From: Trema orientale
Lineage: Eukaryota; Streptophyta; Magnoliopsida; Rosales; Cannabaceae
Direction: 5' to 3'
Length of the DNA: 64,000 nt
Assembly: GCA_002914845.1 (NCBI GenBank)
Contig: JXTC01000426.1
Location: 113,130 to 177,129, forward strand
Both the position numbers and the translations under genes were made by a program. Positions within the stretch are counted from its first letter, which is position 1. The number at the start of each line of letters is the position of its first letter. A model generated the notes under the pieces. It was given only the letters and a program-made list of their open reading frames with translations, did not search any database and was not told the origin of the DNA. Shown here one piece after another: positions 39,790-50,677 of this stretch.

Positions 39790-40105
39790 AGTCAAGCTAG
39801 ACATGGTATCTAGCTACTGACATCGATGTCTAGTAGAATTTTAAAATTCAGCATAGTAGCTAGACATGGTGTCTAGTGACTCGAAGGAACGGTCGAACAA
39901 GCTAGATATGTTATCTAGCTACTCGACATCGAAGTCCAGTAGAATTTTAAAATTCAGCAGAGCTGCTAGACATAGTGTCTAGTGCCTCGATAGTACGGTC
40001 GATCAAGCTAGACATGTTATCTAGCCCTTCGACACTAAAGTCTAGTTATATTTTAAATTTCTGCAGAGCTGGTAGACATGGCGTCTAGCTTCTCAACGGA
40101 ACTAT
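39790..40105. repeat. ~118-bp tandem array in MULE-B, three units
   Basis: Units begin AAGCTAGACATGGTATCTAG (near 39793, 39898 and 40015). They share a GTCTAGTAGAATTTTAAAAT core and end in a CTCGATAGTACGGTCGA-like sequence. Confidence 0.82.
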
Positions 40106-40235
40106 CCTGTAAATGCTACTCAATTCAATATAATTTGAAATACACACAACACATTATATATCAATATAATTCAAGGATAACATTAGTACAAAGATAAAAC
40201 AGACAATGATACTTAGGACATAATAGGACAATTTG

Positions 40236-40653
40236 TCAAGGACGTGATTTTGGTAGAGTTTTTACACGAAAATCGTTGACTATTTGATGTGGAGTCGAAC
40301 CTACTTTCACACCTTGGTATTTTTCTTTCAAATGATCTCCAATTATAGCACTAGGTGCTTGACGGTGATGATTCATACGCATTTCCAAAGAACAAGTATG
40401 CTTACTTAAATGCTTGCAAATAACAAAGAAACTAGTGGTAGATGACTTTATTGCACAAATCTGCCATTTGAAATTTGGGTTGACACAAATCAACACTATT
40501 AACGTCTTTGTCATTTTTTAGAGTTATTGTAGCAATGTCTATTGTTGTTTTTGACTTATAACTCAATTCTATGTCAAAGCCATTATGGTCAATTTTTGTG
40601 CTTCTATATATCTCATCTAAAAGCTCGTTAAAAGTTATGTTTGATTCAACCAC
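40236..40653 (-). pseudogene. MuDR-type transposase N-terminal domain remnant in MULE-B
   Basis: Two overlapping minus-strand frames, 40653-40432 and 40514-40236, together resemble the MuDR DNA-binding (DBD_Tnp_Mut-like) N-terminal region. They show an acidic N-terminus with ITFNELLDEIYRST, then FKWQICAIKSS, then the diagnostic SKHTCSLEMRMNHHRQAPSA and IIGDHLKEKYQG. The frame changes near 40480-40510 and the protein stops before the catalytic domain, so it is broken. The flanking sequence on both sides matches that around the stub in MULE-A. Confidence 0.78.
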
Positions 40654-41687
40654 AATGCATTTTGATCATTGCCTCTTTTCATTCCAATTCCAAGAACCTT
40701 CATTCTTTTCTTATGTACTATCATATAATATAATTATGAGTGTTGATGACATATTGAAAAAATACAAAATAAATAAATAAATCTATGTATGAGTAACCAA
40801 AAAAAAATGTCAATATTAACAATGTAAATTTTGTTTTTTTGAAGTCCTTCAAACAATATACATTTATTTTTAGTGACTAGATATTTATTTTTATTGTATA
40901 GACAAAACTGTCGAGTAAAAATTATACATTATAGAAGATAGCTCTATAATGGAGTCTAGTATGCCAGGCAGGTGTGTCTAGAACACCAAATAAATATGTC
41001 TAGCATGATCGAGTGCCTAATTCGAAGAAGTTGATATACTACTCAACAGAAATGTCTAGTGTAGTCGAGGTGTTGTCAAGTTACTAGGTCATATAGATTG
41101 TGACATTGCTCGACAATGATTTCAAGTGTTGTCTAGAAAGTACGGCATGTCGAGTGCTCGACAGGGTGTCTAGCAGCTCGACACTCTTGTCTAGCCAGGT
41201 CTGGGCATCTTTTTCGACCCAGATCGTCGTATTTTGCAATTCCAAAAACTAGAAATGAGCTTTCTAAGCTCAAAAATTACCCACAAACTTCATATTTTTC
41301 GTTATAGTTTTAATTTCTACTCAAAAGTATATTTAAATCTATCAATCTTACAAAATCTTAACAGAAAAAAAATATTTATGAATGTTCTTTTAACTTAATT
41401 TGAAGCTAAAAATCGGAAGGATGCTTAAAGGAAGAAAGTACGATCAGGAAGTTAACTACATTCTTCACCATTAACGGGAAGAAGAAAAGAAAAAAAAATG
41501 AGATAAGAAGAGATGCATGAGTAGTCCAACGAAGAAGATGAAAATGACAAAAAAAATAAAAATAAATAAATTCTAATATTATCTATAAGGATATTTTAAA
41601 TTAATGGGTCTAGAATCTAAAAGACTATCAACATGGGTCTACTTTTGTGAAACGACTTCATAAAAAGTCTATTTTTACAATCACCTC

Positions 41688-41696
41688 TTAATTAAC
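41688..41696. repeat. Right 9-bp target duplication of MULE-B
   Basis: TTAATTAAC, eight of nine with the left copy. Confidence 0.6.
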
Positions 41697-42222
41697 TAAT
41701 TTAGCACTTATTTACTACCATTACTAGTTTTATTTTATTTCTAGAAAATTTATGAAAATTATGCATATAATCAACTTACGGGTTACGACTCATTTCGCAC
41801 TTCCTCTTCTTCTTTATTTTTTTTCCCTCTCAAGGATAACTGTTTTTATTTTATTTTTTCAACCCATTTATTTTATAACAAGTAAATAAATGTTGTTCCA
41901 CTTATTTACACGAATCTTTTTTGTCATACTATAGCAAAAATTCAAACCAAAAAACTTGCATTAAAAAGAATTGTCTTACTCAAAGAAAAAAAAAAGTCTT
42001 GAAAATATATAAGAATAAGATATAAAAGTCGTCTCCTTCAAGGGACTTCGACCAACAATGTTTTATGAAATCTATATTACCAACATTGTCCTAATTTGAC
42101 ATCGAGAATGATATATATTCCAAAAAGAAAACAAAAGAAAAGGAGCACTATATACAATATAGTTTATTACACATATGGGATAACAAATCCATGTATCTAA
42201 ATCCAATCATTGAAATTTAGCT
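41697..42222. other. Unassigned AT-rich DNA
   Basis: No feature recognised. Confidence 0.35.
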
Positions 42223-42850
42223 AGAGATATCAGTGTGGGCTGACCCACATTATGAGGGAAAAAAAAGCACAGTATCGGCTCGCCTCAGCCCAGATTAATG
42301 TGGGCCTAGCTCGTTACATATAATAGAGGTCCGGCTGGGATTCAACAATAGACCCATTGGTCTGGCCTAACCAACATTTCTGCAGGCCCACTTTAGGCCT
42401 ACATTTAGTTATTTTATATATAATTTTAAATATATTTTTTAATTAAAATTTAAAAACATCTTAATTAAATATTTTCATTTATATGCTTTTAATGTTATTT
42501 ATTTACTTGTTTTTGTTTATTTTTAATTTATTCAAAATTTAAAAGAACATGAATGGATATTAGGCCTATATTTTAGCCTACATAAGCACATATTTGATAT
42601 TTTAAAGCATATAATAATAATAAAATTAGGTCTATATTTTAGTCTATATTCGACCCGCATAGGCACTTTTACTTAGGCTCGCATAAAATTTGGGCTGTAC
42701 CTGTGAGTCGTGTTAAGCCCCTTAATAAGAATATGGGTTGGGCCGGCCCAACCCACATTTCAGGCGGGCCAAGCCTAAGCCCAGTATAAAGCCCATGTAG
42801 GCTAAGCAAATGTGGGTCGGGTCAAGCCCTCGACCTACTTTACATCTCAA
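42223..42850. mobile_element. hAT-like non-autonomous element
   Basis: The left end, TAGAGATATCAGTGTGGGCT, and the reverse complement of the right end, TTGAGATGTAAAGTAGGTCG, are followed by GGGCTTGACCCGACCCACAT-like sequence on both sides. This is the CAGNGATGTAAA-GGGCC pattern common in plant hAT MITEs. The interior is AT-rich between two GGCCCA-rich ends. CATTGAAA to the left and CATTCAAA to the right could be an imperfect 8-bp duplication, but the exact ends are unsure. Confidence 0.45.
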
Positions 42851-43812
42851 CATTCAAAAACAGAGATTAACTCGTGATAATTATGAAGCAATGCCACCGT
42901 TAATCGACATTGGAGATATCATTGCTCGTCTTTGTCAACGTCGTTCAGGATTTGTTTTGTGACTTGGCAAGTAGAGCGACCATGAAGAAGACGACCCATC
43001 AAACTGCTAATTTAAAGTTAAAGTTGGAATATAAATACAAATTAACTGAAAAAGGAGAATATTTGTTCAAGGGGTTATATTTGTACCCCCTATAGTGTAA
43101 AGGTACTCCTAATCTAAATTAACCCATTTAAAAATTAAAAATTTATATTTATTAATATAAGCACTCTTGTCACTCTTTAATAAGCCTCACATTATTCACC
43201 TTATTAATTTTATTCACTAATCAATTTTGGCACTAAAGGACAACTATCTATAAATTAAATGACTAAATAGGACCGAAAAAACATCAAATCCTCGCGGACT
43301 AAAGAGGATAATACAAGTGTGAAGATTTCTCTGTGAATTTCTAATCTAAATTATATATGGGTATCATATTAATGGATTCGAATGGTTGTAGCTCTAGTCA
43401 ATAGCCACTGATTTTTAAAACCTTTTTTTTTTCATTTTTTCTTTTTTACTCATATGTTAGCACATAATCAATGATTCAGTTCACCCATCTAATACATTCA
43501 ATCTTTTAATTTATTCCATTGGGGAAGCCCCATAGTCCAGTCCCAAAGAAAAGAAATAAATGTAGTTTTCTTTATTTTTCTTTGCTCTAACTTCCAAAAG
43601 TACTCAACGGCGCCGCACCTTAACCCAGACCTGCATGTACAGCTATTGATCCTTTAATATTTTTTGTTTATTGTTTGCTCTTCGTGGAATCTATAGCACA
43701 ATTACTTTCGTACGAAATAAATCGATTTGATTTGTATCAAACTATTAGGAATGGCTAAGAATGACTTTCAAATTTCTAGATATTGAAAGCGGTGAGAAAA
43801 AGCAACGTTGTT
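42851..43812. other. Unassigned intergenic DNA
   Basis: A 61-codon open frame (42910-43095) has no recognisable domain. No gene supported. Confidence 0.35.
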
Positions 43813-43821
43813 TTAATTTAA

Positions 43822-45204
43822 GGGCACGTCTATAGTAGGGTCGTGGAAAAAAAACCTTAGGTAGGGCTACAGTTTGCACACCGTCAGATTTAAAATTAAC
43901 GGTTCTGATGAATAATTTTATTTGGGAAAAAATAAGCTCGCAACCACACAACCACGGGATCGGCATCTATGGGTGAGTATATACCCAAGCCAAAATTTTT
44001 TCTAAAAAACCTAGAAAAAAATGGAACAAAAATTCTGAACTAACCCCTCCCCGTCTCAGAATCTCAGGTCATCCAATTTAGGCGAAGGTGAACGACAAAA
44101 CTTTCTACATGCATCCTCTCATAGTTATTTTACTTCAGTATTTTTTTAAAAAACTTTTTGGCTAAATATCAATGGCCAACTACATAATATTTAGCATAAC
44201 TACAAGAATGCACTGTGCATGATCAAAATCATAATCCACTTTTTGAACTTGATCAATTATTTTCTTAGCCTACAATTAAACAAAAATATTACAAATTCAG
44301 GAAATGGGTATAAGCTAAAATCGAATGAAACTCCAAAAAATTTCACAATTTTCCAACATTACGTTCAAAACTACTTTAAGCTTCTTTTTAACGCCATAAA
44401 CACAGTAGATCAAGCCTAGTCATATAATCTGTTTAATTTAATTAAGAACTCATGGCAATTAGCCATTAAAAAGAAAAAAAAAAAAAAAAAAAAATTAGAG
44501 GGACGCCTTGACTATGGAGAATGTCTCTTTTTCAACCTAAAATACATAGGTTCTTGGAACAATCAAAGAGAGAATGGAAAAGCGAAAATAAGGAAGACTG
44601 AGATCTATTTGGTCAAATATGGCAGTGAGAATTTGAAGAAAAATTGACTTGAGCAGCTTGAAAAGATCCTTGACATCAGCAATTTGGAGAGAAGATTTTT
44701 TAACCCCGGTTCGAGAAGGTCCATCTATGGCTGATGCCAGAAGTAGAAAATGGCCGTCGTAATGAGCAACAACGGTCAGTCAAAGCCTTGGCCTAATCGA
44801 CAAGGGATAAGCCGAACTGGGTCATCTTCGCCGAGATCTACAGCTTCGGCGTTCCCTCTGCAATCTCAGCTTTGACATCCCCTCTGCAATTAATGGCAAC
44901 CATGGGTTTTTATTTCACAAGTTTGGATCTATGTCGTGTTTTAAACATACCCAAAACAAGATTAAAAAAAGAGAAAGAAAATAAGAAAAAAAGAAGTCCC
45001 AAATGAAACTCGATTAAGAGATAACTGACCGTGGGATGAAATTAGCTTCTTTTTTTTTTTCAATCTTTGATTAATGAGTTAGGATTAGGTGTGGCAAAGT
45101 CTACATAAATCTATCGATGTTAGCCATCTGATCTTGATCCGACGCTTAAAAATAAGGAGCCTTACATAGGAGCATATTAGGGCAGCCCTATAATAGACGC
45201 GCCC
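43822..45204. mobile_element. 1383-bp MULE-like element with 9-bp target duplication
   Basis: The TIRs read GGGCACGTCTATAGTAGGGT on the left and GGGCGCGTCTATTATAGGGC (reverse complement) on the right. TTAATTTAA flanks both ends exactly (43813-43821 and 45205-45213). No transposase is visible. The interior has a poly(A) run (44470-44493) and a higher-GC block (about 44690-44900, with CGCCGAGATCTACAGCTTCG) that may be captured host DNA. Confidence 0.7.
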
Positions 45205-45239
45205 TTAATTTAATATTAGGATTAATAATATAAAAATAC

Positions 45240-46690
45240 TTTAATATTTAGGTTTTTTTTGTAAAAATTAACTTAATTTTTGAGTTTTATAAATAGACAC
45301 TAATCTAGTAAGTATTTTTTAGTAGATATTTTTTTTTAATTATACATAAGTATCATTTTGATCATGAAAATTTATTATGTATATTTTTTTTATTGTAAAA
45401 AGTAAAAAAGAGAAATAACATTAATGATGCATATTCTTTTATAGGTTTTATTATAATCGTTGGATCACTCTTAGATTATGATCCAACGGCTAAAAAAAAA
45501 ACTTATACATAAGTAAAAAAAAAAAAAAAAAATCTACTGAAGTGGCAACCTTTGCAAATTAATAGCTGAGATTTTAAATCTGCAAATATCTATCCTAAAA
45601 AACCAAATTACCCCTCATTAATTGATTGTAATGTTTAAAACAATAATAAATTGCTTAATCAACCCAAAAAAAAAAAAAAAAAGAGAAACCCTAAAAATTT
45701 CTCTCCCCCACCTCCCTGTTAAGGCCGATTCGAATCCTCCCATCCCCACTGCCTTCTAGGCATAATAAGCAGATCCAATTTCAATCCAAATGAAGATGAA
45801 AATGAAAGAACGAAGATGAGTGATTCTTGCATCTCCCCACTCACTCTATTTTGAGTCACATAAAATGGCGATGCTCAATTCTTTAATAATAATTGACTTA
45901 AAAACCCCAAATCCCAAATCTCTTTTCTGTATTTTACAAAAATGGAGACAAAATTAGCTCCTGCAAGTCGGAGGGGGTGATAAAACAAATAATAGCAAAC
46001 CAAACATTACCGGAGAAGACAACGAAATTAATGCCACCATCGAAAGGCGTGGCGCTATGCGGCGCCGGGTAACCTAGAGAGAACTGAAAACAACCAAATT
46101 TTGGGGGTCGTCGACTATCATGGCCGCAGCGGTATCGGCATCGGGTCCTTGGTCTCGTGAGTCGTGATTTGACGACTAACAGTGAATGGTTTCTCGAATT
46201 GCTCATTCCCCCATGGCCAAAAAGATAGCGAGAGTATTTCTCTGGTGGTGCTTACGATGATGATGGTGGTAGTGGTGGAGCTGAGCATTGTAGGGAAGTG
46301 GCCATTTGACAATATCAGGTGGTGGAGCATAGTCAGGAGACGACAGGAGGACTTAGGAGAGGCGAGGAGGGAGACTGAAAAGTTAGGATTTTATTTTATT
46401 TTTTCCCAGGTTTTTGTTTCCTTTTTGGTTTTATTTTAAATGATAAAATAATTGAAAACCATATAAAAATATATTACCATCTTGGGATTTTTTTTTTAAC
46501 AATTAATAAAGGGGTAATTTAGTCTTTTTACTATTTAAATCTCAGTGCTGGATATATATTTGCAAAAAAATTTAAATTTCAGATATTAATATACAAAATC
46601 CAAAATTCAGGTTTTTTTTTTCTTTTTTTTTTTGGCAGAAAACTCAAATTTAGGGTATTTTTCAAGTTAGTAACCCTTAATTTTATGACG
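45240..46690. mobile_element. Inverted-repeat element, MULE-like, limits uncertain
   Basis: The left block (about 45555-45630: TTTGCAAATTAATAGCTGAG, then ACCAAATTACCCCTCATTAA) is matched inversely by 46570-46495 (TTTGCAAATATATATCCAGC, then ACTAAATTACCCCTTTATTA). The outer arms match weakly. The centre (45700-46380) is less AT-rich and has a C/T-rich block and ATGATGATGGTGGTAGTGGT-like sequence. It could be captured gene DNA, but no frame shows a known domain. Confidence 0.5.
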
Positions 46691-47340
46691 AGGTGTGAAT
46701 ATTAAAAGTAAATGATTAAGAGTGAATTATATACTTTAGTCTTTTTGCTTAAGAATAAGTATGTAATAATTTTTTCTGAAAATATAGGGGTACTTTTATA
46801 TCATTTATGGGTGCAAATATAAGGAAATTAAACTATGTAGCAATTTCTAAGTATTGTTTTTCATTTTTAGCAGTTTTTCAATACACAGTTCAAAATATAC
46901 TCCTAATTTTTCTCTAATTAGCTGAAGTTTGTTTATAAAACCTAATATAGTAAGACAAAGACTAATCTAAACTAGTCACACTTACATGGCTGAGTTTAAA
47001 AACAAAGTTTTTTTTTTTTTTTGGAAGAAAATTACTAAAACTACTATGTTCGTAAAAATAAAATAAAAAGTGCTAAAAGCATAAAGTAGTACTTGAGAAC
47101 TCTTATATCTAAAAGAACCCCACAAATATAACTCCCATTTGTTCAACTTAATGCAAAGGGATATCCATTGAAGTAGGAGAAAAGGACATGAATAGGAATA
47201 TTGATATACTGAATGGTAGAGTATCTTTTTTAAGACTAGGTTGATATAGTGTCTTTTTTAGGATCAAAACTTAGCACTATAGGTGGAGACAGGAAGAAAC
47301 TGGTTTCCAAATCTGTCCTTGGCCAAAAGTGAATGGTAAG
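46691..47340. other. Unassigned AT-rich DNA
   Basis: No feature recognised. Confidence 0.35.
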
Positions 47341-47660
47341 CGGTGCATTAAATAATCCTCTCTCTCTCTCTCTCTCTCTCTCGCTCCCTCCAAATTGACA
47401 CCTTTTTCTCCCTCTTTCTTTTGTATTTTCATTCTCTATTTCCTTTTTTTCTTCTTCTTCTTCTTCATTGGTTCTATCTCCAAAAATCACATGTTTGGTT
47501 GCCATCTCTAGAAGAATATGAAAGCTCCAAACCATAAACCAATGTCCCTATCTCCTTATTGCATTTCATTTCACTTTCTCTCTTTCTCTCTCTCTCTCTC
47601 CCTCTCCCCCCACCCCCCACCCCAAACTGACACCTTTCTCTCTCTCTCTCTCTGAATCAA
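47341..47660. repeat. CT-rich microsatellites in a partly duplicated block
   Basis: (CT)n runs lie at 47358-47382, about 47575-47600 and 47636-47653. The sequence CCAAA(T/C)TGACACCTTT follows a CT run twice (47390 and 47622), so a ~235-bp segment seems duplicated. This could be the leader of a transcription unit, but no gene follows clearly. Confidence 0.6.
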
Positions 47661-48231
47661 CCGGTGAGGACTCAGTCAAGTAAAAGTGTTTGTGTTGTGG
47701 CGATTCAAGGTACAAGAGGCAGACAATACCCTAATCCAATTCTACTATGTAGTACAATTAATGAATCTTCATACCGCCCCACACGAATGCGACAAGAAGA
47801 TCCTGACTTGGGGTCAAGAAACTCCTGCCTTAAGGGTAAGAAGTTATTAACTTAGGGACAAGATGCTCTTGACTCGAGATCAAAAAGATATCGAATTAAG
47901 GAAAGAAGTGCTTGACTTGAAGTCAACAATATTTTCTGTAGGGGTTATAAAGTGTCACGCTCTGCATTGGGTACGTACATATAAGGCAGCTCGACGGGCG
48001 TTGGACCCGTCTTAACCGATGCGGGGCACGAGACGACACATATTCTGGTAGAAAAGAAAAAAAAAAGAAAGAAAAAAAAGAAATTTTAAAACCTAAAACT
48101 ACAAATTACAGCTGTCATGTTTGTACGCTACATCAATACAAACCACAATTCAAGATAATAAAACGTAATATAGAAAACAAATAAATATATTTTCTGAGAC
48201 CAATTTAAATATTAATTTTTTTCATTCACAG
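47661..48231. other. Unassigned sequence, possibly intronic
   Basis: Contains a GTGTCACGCTCTGCATTGGG stretch and A-rich runs. A 63-codon open frame (47664-47855) has no known domain. Confidence 0.3.
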
Positions 48232-48327
48232 GTCGAGCCCATATGTACAAAACTTGGCACAAGCGGACATACTCTTTGGTTTAACAGCTGTCATCGTCAA
48301 AAACAATTTGCTTGCCTACAACATAAG
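48232..48327 (+). other. Orphan exon-like segment
   Basis: A strong acceptor (TTTTTTTCATTCACAG) and a strong donor (AAG/GTAAGG) bracket 96 bases. These read 32 open codons in phase 0, including GTSGHTLWFNSCHRQKQ. The peptide has four cysteines and no family I can name. An LTR begins 15 bases beyond the donor, so if this was a gene, the insertion lies in its intron. Could be chance. Confidence 0.3.
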
Positions 48328-48342
48328 GTAAGGAGTGAGCTT

Positions 48343-49936
48343 GGTGTTGGGATATTTGCCCTAAAAAGCAGATTTTCAATTATACCCTTTGAGTATAAAC
48401 AACTTTCTCTTATATGCAATTATGATATTTGCTAGATTAAACTATCTTAGTTGAATAGTTTATTTATCTGAAAAAGATTCCATGAATTTGCTTGTGTATA
48501 AAGAAACAAACATGATTAAGTGTTAATTATGGGGAGACTTGTTTCTTTATCTAAGTCTAAATGAATTAGTTCACAATCTGTAAATAAAGATGGAATACTT
48601 TATTTACTATAGGTTGTAGTGTTTGTCTATCTCAACTTCAATAATGTGTCTCAAATCATTGAAGTATATGATTTCTGATAGAAACACTAGTGCAACATAA
48701 ATAAATTATGTGTATTGAACTGGACCAGATAATATAAAGAATTAGAGTGCTGTAACTCAGTTCTTACATTACCACAAACTAGCTCTTAGCGTATATATCT
48801 TAATCCTTGATATTTGACTGGACTTGCTTTCATGGGTTGTAGCCTTTTGATTTGTTAAAAGACTAACCTCTATGAAATTAGAGATCAACTCTGGCATATT
48901 GGAGGTTATGGCTTCTGAATTAATGGGAACACCAAATACTTAAGGACACTATACATTAATACCACTTTAAGTTCTTTCAAGATTCATGGAATAATTAAAT
49001 CTAAGATCTTAGTATTCACTTTATGAATTGGTTGATAATTTTGTCTAAATAACTATTAAGAACAAAATTATCGACAACATTATTCCTCGATAAAAAGATG
49101 GTAACTTAAAGATAAATAGGTGTTGGAGGGGTATTGCTGTAATTTCACCTATCCAACTACGGCACTGTATAGGGATTCTATGTGTGGTATAGCATATACT
49201 AGATGAATCGGTTAATCAAGGTTAGTTGACTAAATCTCTATAAAAGGCATGACATCTAATCTAAGAGTACAGTATTGGGCCTTTAGTGGAGTATTTCCTT
49301 TACTAATAATGTTTATATAAATACCATAATAAGAGTTATTATGTATTTACCATATTATTGGAGCTTAGATTATTTGGATCCATTAGGTCCCTTGTCTAAC
49401 TCAATAAAGCTCATTAATTGGTCGGTGGTATTTATGAAATTAGTTTCATGAAACTGTGTAAAATAATGATTCTACACAGAAGTTGGTATTTTTATAAATA
49501 AGTTACATGAGTTGGACACATTTATAAAAATACACCCAAAGCCCAAATTGGAGAATAAGCCCAATCCTAGTTGGACTAGGGTTAGCAGTTTTTGGCCTCA
49601 CATATATAAGATACATGAGAGAAAAAACTGCACAGTAACTCTAAGAGAGCTACACGCCTAAGGCATAGAGAGAGAGAGAAAATTCGGCCAACCTAAGGCT
49701 AGAGATGAGAGAAAAAGTTTCCTGCGATCTCACACTCTCATCTCAGGTCCCAGTGTTTCAAAAGATCAAGAAGGTGTTCTTGATCGTTCTCCAACGAAGG
49801 ATTCAACTTGGTGCCCACCCACTTAATCAACCAAGAGCAACAGTATATGCAAGAAGATCTAGGGTTGGAGGTTTGATCACCATCAACAAGGAGATCAAGA
49901 AGGAGCATGCTCCAAGAGGTAAACCCTAATCCCATC
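48343..49936 (+). mobile_element. LTR (copia-like), left part, split by the SIRE-type element
   Basis: It starts TGTTGGGATATTTGCCCTAA and continues through a transcript-start-like AGAGAGAGAG patch (about 49660-49680) to the insertion point of the 49937-55410 element. The rest continues at 55416. It shares its layout with the solo LTR 36853-38392. No gag or pol of its own is seen nearby, so it is a solo LTR or incomplete element. It is older than the element inside it. Confidence 0.7.
49932..49936. repeat. Left 5-bp target duplication (CCATC)
   Basis: Repeated at 55411-55415 on the other side of the copia element. Confidence 0.88.
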
Positions 49937-50660
49937 TGAAAGAGCAAATATCTGTTGGCAATATTTATATTGCAACATGACTGGTTTCACGGTCATGTTA
50001 CAACATCCGACTAAATATTTGATATGATTAGGTTTTTCAGTATAGTCCGTATTTTCTTTTTATATGCTTTAGGTCACGATTTGTATNNNNNNNNNNNNNN
50101 NNNNNNNNNNNNNNNNNNNNNNNNNNNNNNNNNNNNNNNNNNNNNNNNNNNNNNNNNNNNNNNNNNNNNNNNNNNNNNNNNNNNNNNNNNNNNNNNNNNN
50201 NNNNNNNNNNNNNNNNNNNNNNNNNNNNNNNNNNNNNNNNNNNNNNNNNNNNNNNNNNNNNNNNNNNNNNNNNNNNNNNNNNNNNNNNNNNNNNNNNNNN
50301 NNNNNNNNNNNNNNNNNNNNNNNNNNNNNNNNNNNNNNNNNNNNNNNNNNNNNNNNNNNNNNNNNNNNNNNNNNNNNNNNNNNNNNNNNNNNNNNNNNNN
50401 NNNNNNNNNNNNNNNNNNNNNNNNNNNNNNNNNNNNNNNNNNNNNNNNNNNNNNNNNNNNNNNNNNNNNNNNNNNNNNNNNNNNNNNNNNNNNNNNNNNN
50501 NNNNNNNNNCTGGGCGTGGCCCCTTGGACGTAGGTTATCGGGAGATAACTGAACCAAGTAAAAATATCTTGTGTTATTTTTACAATTTTCGCATTACCAC
50601 CTCACGTAATTAATTGAAAATTAATTATATTCGGTAATACCTGATTAACGGACCTAACAA
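49937..50660 (+). repeat. 5' LTR of the copia element (contains gap)
   Basis: About 150 bp are readable at each end, with 423 N between them (50087-50509). The matching stretch in the 3' LTR is 640 bp. Confidence 0.92.
50087..50509. other. Assembly gap (423 N)
   Basis: Lies inside the 5' LTR; open frames across it are artefacts. Confidence 0.99.
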
Positions 50661-50662
50661 TT

Positions 50663-50677
50663 GGTATCAGAGCGGGA
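50663..50677 (+). promoter_or_regulatory. Primer-binding site of the copia element
   Basis: TGGTATCAGAGCGGG two bases after the LTR end is complementary to the 3' end of initiator tRNA-Met, as in most plant copia elements. Confidence 0.88.

Larger units (their letters stand above)
36219..41687 (-). mobile_element. MULE-B: Mutator-like transposon related to MULE-A
   Basis: The left end, GAGAAATTTGCTAAAATAGA, pairs inversely with the right end, GAGGTGATTGTAAAAATAGA. The arms stay complementary for roughly 600 bp. For example, GAGCTGCTAGACACCCTGTC at 36780-36799 recurs inversely near 41185-41165. The outer arm sequences also resemble those of MULE-A. It carries an N-terminal MuDR transposase remnant (40236-40653, minus) and several TAGACA-word arrays. 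A solo LTR (36853-38392) interrupts it; without that the element is about 3.9 kb. Non-autonomous: no DDE core is seen. Confidence 0.85.

Noticed and set aside
30845-41200. CRISPR-like array (repeats with spacers)
   Set aside because: Repeats are of several different unit lengths, diverged and inside DNA transposons in a plant nuclear genome. No cas genes; spacers are themselves repeats.
42910-43095. 61-codon plus-strand frame
   Set aside because: No recognisable domain, no supporting splice or promoter signals, length expected by chance.
45934-46439. Open frames on both strands with Val/Met-rich or Arg-rich readings
   Set aside because: They come from GGTGGT- and CGG-rich DNA at the centre of an inverted-repeat element. 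No domain, splice pattern or start context supports a gene.
47236-47535. Minus-strand frame rich in Glu/Arg
   Set aside because: Produced by the CT microsatellites read in reverse; low complexity only.
50024-50557. Open frames on both strands across 50087-50509
   Set aside because: Artefacts of the second assembly gap, inside an LTR.
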